From NCBI RefSeq assembly GCF_002934665.1, contig NZ_NIRS01000001.1, positions 1,233,430-1,297,429 on the forward strand: a DNA stretch of 64,000 nt, in the 5' to 3' direction. Below the pieces are notes generated by a model. That model made no database searches, was not told where the DNA came from, and saw only the letters and a list, made by a program, of their open reading frames with translations. This document shows, one piece after another, positions 55,386-64,000 of the stretch; the stretch's first letter is position 1; every line of letters starts with the position of its first letter. The position numbers and the translations under genes were made by a program. This DNA is from Pseudomonas laurylsulfatiphila (lineage in GTDB: Bacteria; Pseudomonadota; Gammaproteobacteria; Pseudomonadales; Pseudomonadaceae).

Positions 55386-56137
55386 GACAAATAAGACTCG
55401 CGCTGGGATTCGATCAACGTCAGGGCGGCCTCCCAGGCCAGGTCGATGATGTTGTCCTGCTCATCACGGTCAAACTGCTCGGCGGTGTGCGCACACACTT
55501 CCGGCGACGGGTAATGCAATGCCGAACCACCGGCCAGCGCCTGCACCTGGGCCTGACAGGCGCGCTCCAGAAAGTGGATTTCCTGGAACGCCTGGGCCAC
55601 CCCGGAACCACCCACCAGCAAGCCGTGATTGCGCAGGATCATCGCCCGGTGCGGGCCGAGGTCGGCAATCAAACGCTCGCGTTCATCCAGCGACAGCGCG
55701 ATACCCTCATAGGTGTGATAGGCCAGCTTGCCGTAGAACTTCAGCGCGTGCTGACTGATCGGCAGCAAGCCTTGCTTCTGCGCCGCGACCGCCATGCCCG
55801 CCGCCGTGTGGGTGTGGATCACACAGTTCAGGTCCGGACGCGCCATGTGGATCGCCGAGTGGATCACGAAGCCGGCAGCGTTGACCCGATGGCCGGCGTA
55901 CTCCGGGTCGACCACCCGCCCCTCCTGATCGATGCGCACCAGGTCCGAGGCGCGCATACGGTCGAAGATCACCCCGTAGCGGTTAATCAGGAAGTGGTGC
56001 TCAGGCCCCGGAATCCGCAGGGTGATATGGGTGTCGATCAGATCGGTCATGCGAAAGTGCGCGACCAGTCGATACAGCGCCGCCAGTTCGCAACGGGCTT
56101 GCCATTCAACCGGGTCGATGTGTGCAGGTTTACTCAC
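55382..56137 (-). CDS. Class II aldolase/adducin-domain protein
   Basis: 251 residues. The start is a GTG (56137-56135) that overlaps the stop of the upstream MFS gene (GTGA), with AGAGGTG in front; the longer open frame would lie within the MFS gene. Metal-binding His motifs: 'CVIHTHTAAGMAVAA' and 'ILRNHGLLVGG'; also 'DTHITLRIPG' near the N-terminus. Members include fuculose-phosphate aldolase and various 3-oxo-tetronate decarboxylase-like enzymes; the specific reaction is not determined. Likely works in sequence with the hydroxyacid dehydrogenase. Confidence 0.88.
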   Translation of the reverse strand: MSKPAHIDPVEWQARCELAALYRLVAHFRMTDLIDTHITLRIPGPEHHFLINRYGVIFDRMRASDLVRIDQEGRVVDPEYAGHRVNAAGFVIHSAIHMARPDLNCVIHTHTAAGMAVAAQKQGLLPISQHALKFYGKLAYHTYEGIALSLDERERLIADLGPHRAMILRNHGLLVGGSGVAQAFQEIHFLERACQAQVQALAGGSALHYPSPEVCAHTAEQFDRDEQDNIIDLAWEAALTLIESQRESYLS

Positions 56138-57435
56138 GAATACACCTCTTTGACAGCGTGGGTGACGACCGGGTTGGCGCGCAGGCGGGCCAACCCGCAA
56201 ACACCGATCAGGGACAGGGCCGAGAGCAAGGTGAAGAACACCGCCAGCGGCAACCATTGTCCGGAAAACTTGCTGGCCAGCAGGGTGCCGATCAGCGGCG
56301 TGGTGCCCCCGGCCACGGCACAAGCCAGTTGATAGGCGATGGAAATGCCCGAGTAGCGCAGGTGCACCGGGAAGGCCTGGGTCATGTAGCCGGCGATCAC
56401 CGCGTACAGCGCCGAGAGAATCACCACGGCCAACGCGATGCCGAGTGTCATCAACAGAATGTTCTGCGTGCCCACCAGCAGGAACATCGGGTAGGGCGTG
56501 AGCATGCACAGCAGTGCGACCCATTTGAGAAAACGTCCTTCACCGATACGTTCGGCCAGCAGTGCCGAGAGCGGTTGCGAGAGCAACTGGATGACCGTCA
56601 CCAGAAACAGGCAATCGAGAATCGTCGAACGGGCAATGCCCTGGTACTGGGTGACGTAGGTGATCATGAAGGTGTTGGTGAAGAAGAACCCGGCCGAACC
56701 GATGGTCACCGCAGCGGCAGCGAACAGGATCTGCCGCCAGCAGGTGCGGATCACGTCCATCACCGGGTATTTGGCGGTCTCGTTGTTGTCCTGGACCTTG
56801 GCGAACTCCGGAGACTCGTGAACCCCGGAGCGGATCAACAGGCCGACCATCATCAATACGCCGCTGGCGAGGAACGGCAGGCGCCATCCCCAGGCGAGGA
56901 ACTCCTCGGGTTCAAGGGACGTCACCAGGCGGAAAGCGATCAGTGCCAGCAACAAGCCGGCCGGGCTGCCGAGCTGGGCGAACGAGGCGTAGAACGTCTT
57001 GCGCCTGGCCGGCGCGTGTTCGCTCGCCATCAGCACCGCCCCGCCCCACTCGCCACCGACCGAAATGCCCTGGATCAAACGCAGCACGATCAGACCGATC
57101 GGCGCCCAGATGCCGACGCTGGCATAGCTGGGCAACAGGCCAATGCCGGCGGTGGCGATGCCCATCAGGGCCATGGTCACCAGGAGCATTTTCTTGCGCC
57201 CGAGACGGTCGCCCAGATGACCGAACACCATCCCGGCCATGGGCCGCGCAATGAAGCCGACAGCGAAACTGCCAAATGCCGCGAGGGTACTCATGACCGG
57301 GTCGCTGCTGGGAAAGAACACTTGCCCGAGGACCAGCGCCGCCGCGGTGGCGTAGATGTAGAAGTCGTAGAACTCGATGGTCGTGCCAATGAAGGCAGCG
57401 GCCGCGGCTCGGCGCGGTTGGGGAGTAGTGTGCAT
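56134..57435 (-). CDS. MFS transporter, MHS type (cluster transporter 2)
   Basis: 433 residues. 'GTTIEFYDFYIYATAAALVL', 'GMVFGHLGDRLGRKKMLL', 'GISVGGEWGGAVLMASEHAP'. Close paralogue of the transporter at 19648-20958: the N-terminal 'RRAAAAAFIGT' and most helices agree. First gene of the run MFS-aldolase-dehydrogenase; divergent from the LysR gene at 57591, whose product is the likely regulator. Confidence 0.92.
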   Translation of the reverse strand: MHTTPQPRRAAAAAFIGTTIEFYDFYIYATAAALVLGQVFFPSSDPVMSTLAAFGSFAVGFIARPMAGMVFGHLGDRLGRKKMLLVTMALMGIATAGIGLLPSYASVGIWAPIGLIVLRLIQGISVGGEWGGAVLMASEHAPARRKTFYASFAQLGSPAGLLLALIAFRLVTSLEPEEFLAWGWRLPFLASGVLMMVGLLIRSGVHESPEFAKVQDNNETAKYPVMDVIRTCWRQILFAAAAVTIGSAGFFFTNTFMITYVTQYQGIARSTILDCLFLVTVIQLLSQPLSALLAERIGEGRFLKWVALLCMLTPYPMFLLVGTQNILLMTLGIALAVVILSALYAVIAGYMTQAFPVHLRYSGISIAYQLACAVAGGTTPLIGTLLASKFSGQWLPLAVFFTLLSALSLIGVCGLARLRANPVVTHAVKEVYS

Positions 57436-57531
57436 GCAAGGACCCTGTGTACTTATAGTTTTTGGGCAGGTGTTAAGGCGGATGACGGTTGCGCTCTATG
57501 GCGCTTGTAGGCTTTATCGCTTCCATGCCAG

Positions 57532-57546
57532 GATTAGTCAATTTTC
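57532..57546. promoter_or_regulatory. 15-mer GATTAGTCAATTTTC upstream of MFS gene (copy 2)
   Basis: Identical to 21060-21074. It lies in the 155-bp gap between the divergent MFS and LysR genes, the usual position for a LysR operator, 97 bases from the MFS start. Confidence 0.55.
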
Positions 57547-57590
57547 AAATCCTTATCTTTACTATTAGCACTGCTACTGCATGAGGTTTT

Positions 57591-58550
57591 ATGTCCTCCA
57601 CTTCCAACCCGTGGGTCGGCCGGCGCTTTCTCAATGACCGCCTCGACTGGAACCTGCTGCGCACCTATCTGGTCATCGGCCAGGAAGGCAGCATGAGCCG
57701 CGCTGCCGCGCGACTGCACATCACCCAGTCGGCCGTCAGCCAGGCGTTGAAACGACTGGAAGAACAGCTGGAATGCGTGCTGATTGCCCGCAGCGGTCGA
57801 CGCTTTGACCTGACGGAAACCGGGGAAGAAGTCCTGCGCATCGCGGCCGATATCTACGGTGATGTTTCACGCCTGGGGACGGTGGTGGAGAGTCGTCACG
57901 ACGACGTGGTGGGCAAGATCCGTATCCTCACCGTCAGCGGTGTGCAGGCTCGGCATTACGATGATTTCCTCGCTGACTTCCATGAAACCCACCCGAAAAT
58001 CGAGCTGGAAGTCGAGGTGATGGGCAGCTCGAACATCATCAGTTCGCTGCTGCAAAAGACCGCGACCATTGGGGTCGGCCTGTGTCGTCTGCCACAGCCG
58101 CGGCTGGAACAGCGGGTGCTGTTTCGCGAGACCTACGCTTACTTTTGTGGCCAGCGCCATCGCCTGTTCGGGCAAGAGAATCTGACCCTGGAACAACTGG
58201 CGGCGGAAAACTTCGTCAGCTTCACCAGCGACCAGTTAGGCGGCAATCTTTCACCCCTGACGCTGTTCCGCGATCAGCAAGGCTTCACCGGCAAGATCGT
58301 CGCGTCTTCCACCAGTTTCGAAGAAATTTACCGCCTGATCTGCGCGGGTTACGGCATAGGCGCCTTGCCCACGCATCTGGTGCGCCGGGATGTCGAGCAA
58401 GGTCTGCTGTGGCGCCTGCCGCCGGAAGACGGTGTGGTGGATTTCGATATCCAGTTGTTGTGGAATCGCGAACAGAAGATGAGCCAGGCCGAAACGGTGT
58501 TCCTCGAGGCCTTCCAGCACATGCTCAGCATCCGCGAGCCTGTGCTGTGA
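57591..58550 (+). CDS. LysR-family transcriptional regulator (copy 2)
   Basis: 319 residues. Helix-turn-helix 'RAAARLHITQSAVSQALKRL' and effector domain with 'FVSFTSDQLGGNLSPLTLFR'. Paralogue of the regulator at 50984. Divergent from the MFS-aldolase-dehydrogenase genes, as is classic for LysR control. Twelve bases separate its stop from that of mrdA, which converges on it; a small hairpin (TGAAGC/GCTTCA, 58549-58565) spans both stops. Confidence 0.93.
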   Translation: MSSTSNPWVGRRFLNDRLDWNLLRTYLVIGQEGSMSRAAARLHITQSAVSQALKRLEEQLECVLIARSGRRFDLTETGEEVLRIAADIYGDVSRLGTVVESRHDDVVGKIRILTVSGVQARHYDDFLADFHETHPKIELEVEVMGSSNIISSLLQKTATIGVGLCRLPQPRLEQRVLFRETYAYFCGQRHRLFGQENLTLEQLAAENFVSFTSDQLGGNLSPLTLFRDQQGFTGKIVASSTSFEEIYRLICAGYGIGALPTHLVRRDVEQGLLWRLPPEDGVVDFDIQLLWNREQKMSQAETVFLEAFQHMLSIREPVL

Positions 58551-58562
58551 AGCCCTGACGCT

Positions 58563-60455
58563 TCAGACGTGAAGATCGCCCGGCGCCTTGCCCGGTGCCG
58601 CGTACTGCGGCTTCAGGTGCCCGTCCTGATCGAGTAGCCAGGCGTCCATGATCTGCCGGACGACCGGTCCGGCGACGCGGCCACCCGCCTCCCCGTTTTC
58701 GATCATCACCGAAATCACGATCTTCGGGTGCTCGGCCGGGGCGAAACCGACGAACAAGGCATTGTCGCGGTTACGCTCACGGGTTTTCTCCCGGTTGTAA
58801 CGCTCGCCCTGCTTGATCGCCACCACTTGCGCGGTACCACTCTTGCCGGCAATACGGTACTGCGCGCCCGCGGCAGCGGCCCGGGCAATCCCGCGGGCAT
58901 CGTGCATCACCATCTGCATGCCATGGTTGACCTGCTCCCAGTCGCGTGGATCCTTGAGCAGAATATTGGGCATTGGATGCTCATCCACCGGCGCGACGCC
59001 GTCCACGGTTTTGGCCAGGTGCGGGCGATTCCACACGCCCTTGTTGGCAATCAGCGCCGTGGCCTGGGCCAACTGCAGCGGCGTGACTTGCATGTAGCCC
59101 TGGCCGATACCGAGAATCACCGTCTCGCCCGGAAACCAGGCCTGCCGACGCGTTGCGCGCTTCCATGCCTGGGATGGCATCAGGCCGGGGGATTCTTCGT
59201 TCATGTCCAGGGAGACTTTCTCACCCAGTCCGAACATCGCCATGTAGTCGTGCAGGCGATCGATCCCCAGCTTGTGTGCGAGGTCATAGAAATAGGTGTC
59301 GTTGGAACGCATGATCGCTGCGTCCATATCCACCCAGCCATCGCCGCTGTGGTTCCAGTTGCGGTACTTGTGATCGAAATCCGGCAGTTGGTAATAACCG
59401 GGGTCGAACACACGGGTCTGCGGCGTGACGACACCCGTGTCGAGGCCGGCGATTGCGACTTCCGGCTTGATGGTCGAACCCGGCGCGTACAGGCCGCGCA
59501 GCACTCGGTTGAACAGCGGTCGGTCGACGGAGTCGCGTAGCGTGGAGTACTCCCTGGAACTGATGCCGGTGACGAACGGATTAGGATCGAAACTCGGGTT
59601 GCTGACCATGGCCAGCACTTCACCGGTCGACGGATCGAGCGCAACCACCGAGCCGCGACGATCGCCCAGAGCTTGTTCGGCGGCTTCCTGCAGCTTGACG
59701 TCGAGGCTCAGGACAATGTTTTCACCCGGCACCGGATCCGTGTGCTTGAGCACTCGCAGCACACGGCCCTGGGCATTGGTTTCGACTTCCTCATAACCGA
59801 CATGGCCGTGCAGTTGCGTCTCGTAGAATTTTTCGATCCCGGTCTTGCCAATGGATTGGGTGCCTCGGTACTCGACCGTATCCAGGGCCTTTGACTCTTT
59901 CTCGTTGATGCGTCCGACGTAGCCGACCGAATGCGCGAAGTGCGCACCCAACGGATAGTGCCGAACGAACTGCGGCTCGACATCGATGCCCGGCAAACGG
60001 AACTCGTTGACGGCGAGTACGGCGATCTGTTCTTCGCTCAGTTCATAGAACAGCGTCACCGGTACGAAGGGGTGACGTGCCTGCTTCATCACCTTGTCGA
60101 ATTGCGAGCGGTCTTCAGCGGGCAAGTGCAGGAGATTGGCGACCTCGTCCAGCTCTTCGTTGACATTGGAAGCACGTTCGCGGGTGATGGTCAGGTTGAA
60201 GCTTGGGCGGTTGTCCGCAAGGAGTACGCCGTTGCGGTCATAGATCAATCCACGGGTAGGCGTAATCGGCAGGACATGTACGCGATTGTTTTCGGAGATG
60301 GTCGAGTGATAGTCGAACTCGACGACCTGCAGGACATACAGGCGTACCACCAGAGCGCAGGTAATGGCGGCAACGAACAAGGCGCAGGCCAGGAGTCTCT
60401 TGTTGACCAGGCGTGTTTCTTTTTCGTGGTCCTTGATCGGTATCGGTTCAGGCAC
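58563..60455 (-). CDS. mrdA: Penicillin-binding protein 2 (peptidoglycan D,D-transpeptidase)
   Basis: 630 residues. One N-terminal membrane helix (~20-42), a dimerisation/pedestal domain ('TPTRGLIYDRNGVLLADNRP'), and a transpeptidase domain with the serine of SxxK in 'YAPGSTIKPEVAIAG' (near residue 326), SxN as 'MRSNDTYFYDLAH', and KTG variant 'AGKSGTAQVV'. PBP2 works with RodA in cell elongation. Usual partners (rodA, rlmH, mltB) are absent here, so this may be the second mrdA copy known in several fluorescent pseudomonads. Lies on the same strand as the rRNA operon, about 150 bases after its terminator. Confidence 0.95.
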   Translation of the reverse strand: MPEPIPIKDHEKETRLVNKRLLACALFVAAITCALVVRLYVLQVVEFDYHSTISENNRVHVLPITPTRGLIYDRNGVLLADNRPSFNLTITRERASNVNEELDEVANLLHLPAEDRSQFDKVMKQARHPFVPVTLFYELSEEQIAVLAVNEFRLPGIDVEPQFVRHYPLGAHFAHSVGYVGRINEKESKALDTVEYRGTQSIGKTGIEKFYETQLHGHVGYEEVETNAQGRVLRVLKHTDPVPGENIVLSLDVKLQEAAEQALGDRRGSVVALDPSTGEVLAMVSNPSFDPNPFVTGISSREYSTLRDSVDRPLFNRVLRGLYAPGSTIKPEVAIAGLDTGVVTPQTRVFDPGYYQLPDFDHKYRNWNHSGDGWVDMDAAIMRSNDTYFYDLAHKLGIDRLHDYMAMFGLGEKVSLDMNEESPGLMPSQAWKRATRRQAWFPGETVILGIGQGYMQVTPLQLAQATALIANKGVWNRPHLAKTVDGVAPVDEHPMPNILLKDPRDWEQVNHGMQMVMHDARGIARAAAAGAQYRIAGKSGTAQVVAIKQGERYNREKTRERNRDNALFVGFAPAEHPKIVISVMIENGEAGGRVAGPVVRQIMDAWLLDQDGHLKPQYAAPGKAPGDLHV

Positions 60456-60605
60456 TTGTGCAGCAACTCTTTGAAAAGAATGCCGATCCGTGGGCGCAGA
60501 CTCAGTCCATTAAAAATGAGCTGCACCTTACCAAACCCGGGGAGTCCGGTTTGTGTGATTTTTTTTACAATTGACCTTGAATGGGCCGTTCCTGTTTTTT
60601 CGCGC

Positions 60606-60646
60606 GCAAAAACAAAACCCCTACCTGCATACGCAGATAGGGGTTT
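60606..60646 (-). terminator. rRNA operon terminator
   Basis: On the minus strand: AAACCCCTATCTGC, loop GTAT, GCAGGTAGGGGTTTT, then TTTTTG. It follows the 5S gene by about 10 bases and is a textbook Rho-independent structure. Confidence 0.92.
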
Positions 60647-60656
60647 CGGAATTTAA

Positions 60657-60772
60657 TCTTGACGATGACCTACTCTCACATGGGGAAACCCCACACTACC
60701 ATCGGCGATGCATCGTTTCACTTCTGAGTTCGGGATGGGATCAGGTGGTTCCAACGCTCTATGGTCGTCAAG
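60657..60772 (-). rRNA. rrf: 5S ribosomal RNA
   Basis: About 116 bases; the minus strand reads CTTGACGACCATAGAGCGTT near the 5' end, then the invariant GAACTCAGAAGTGAAAC region, and ends with CATCGTCAAG pairing back to the start. Matches Pseudomonas 5S by recognition. The ends are set by stem pairing. Confidence 0.95.
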
Positions 60773-60944
60773 AAATTCGGGTACTGAGTCGTGGCCAGTT
60801 GGCCGCGCTTCAGCAAATTGGGTATGTGACAGCTGGTGTTTTGTGAGTATCTCGAACTTTCGGTTCGTTTCGTCTTCACACACCGCAATCTGGTGCTCTT
60901 TCGCCTTTTCAGCTCGAAGCATGCAAATTGCTTGGGTGTTATAT

Positions 60945-63836
<2,892 letters not shown>

Positions 63837-64000
63837 ATATAACCCCAAGCAATCTGGTTATACTATGAAGACGACATTCGCCGAAAATTCGATTGAGCTC
63901 CTAAGAGCAACTCACAAATTTTACCTTAGCCTGATCCGTTACCAGTGAAAGTAACGTTCAGTCTATCTTTCTATCACATACCCAAATTTTTAAAGAACGA
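63837..64000 (-). other. 16S-23S internal transcribed spacer (partial)
   Basis: Spacer just before the 23S gene on the minus strand. It contains an AT-rich boxA-like stretch GTTCTTTAAAAATTTGGG near 63981-63999, used by the antitermination complex. tRNA genes usual for this spacer, and the 16S gene, would lie beyond the window edge. Confidence 0.85.

Overview
The window looks like a chromosomal segment of a fluorescent-group Pseudomonas. The evidence is GC-rich coding DNA, REP hairpin pairs of Pseudomonas type, an LPS gene order matching the P. aeruginosa common polysaccharide antigen (A-band) locus, and Pseudomonas-like 23S and 5S rRNA. This was read by eye; no database search was run.

Layout. 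1-4.4 kb holds the 3' end of a GH15 gene, a divergent AraC-type regulator and isonitrile hydratase (inhA), and small proteins (SRPBCC, GFA, LprI-like). 4.5-16.9 kb is a quinohemoprotein amine dehydrogenase (QHNDH) locus. Structural and radical-SAM genes (qhpADCB) are on the minus strand. An aldehyde dehydrogenase on the plus strand sits behind a consensus sigma-54 promoter. A minus-strand operon carries a sigma-54 activator followed by the maturation genes qhpF (ABC exporter), qhpE (subtilisin-like protease) and qhpG (FAD monooxygenase). Together they would oxidise primary amines to aldehydes in the periplasm, and aldehydes to acids in the cytoplasm. 17.1-21.0 kb holds an HDAC-family amidohydrolase, an M20 carbamoylase-like hydrolase and an MFS transporter. 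Six REP pairs lie between 4.4 and 19.7 kb, and none were seen after that.

21.3-32.3 kb is a single giant gene (about 3,650 codons). It has two complete animal-type haem peroxidase modules, Ig-like and RTX repeats, and a type I secretion-like C-terminus, and resembles MopA-type Mn(II)-oxidising peroxidases. A histidine kinase and a NarL-type response regulator follow (33.0-35.2 kb), facing each other.

35.7-50.8 kb is the common polysaccharide antigen region. A minus-strand block of two glycosyltransferases, two methyltransferases and an acyltransferase (same order as PA5455-PA5459) is divergent from rmd-gmd-wbpW-wzm-wzt-wbpX-wbpY-wbpZ. It makes GDP-D-rhamnose, builds the rhamnan, probably caps it, and exports it.

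51-58.5 kb is a catabolic cluster of unknown substrate: two paralogous LysR regulators flank RraA, RidA, two MFS transporters, a 2-hydroxyacid dehydrogenase and a class II aldolase. 58.6-64 kb holds a stand-alone PBP2 gene (mrdA) and the distal half of an rRNA operon (5S, 23S, part of the 16S-23S spacer), all on the minus strand. The 16S gene lies beyond the window.
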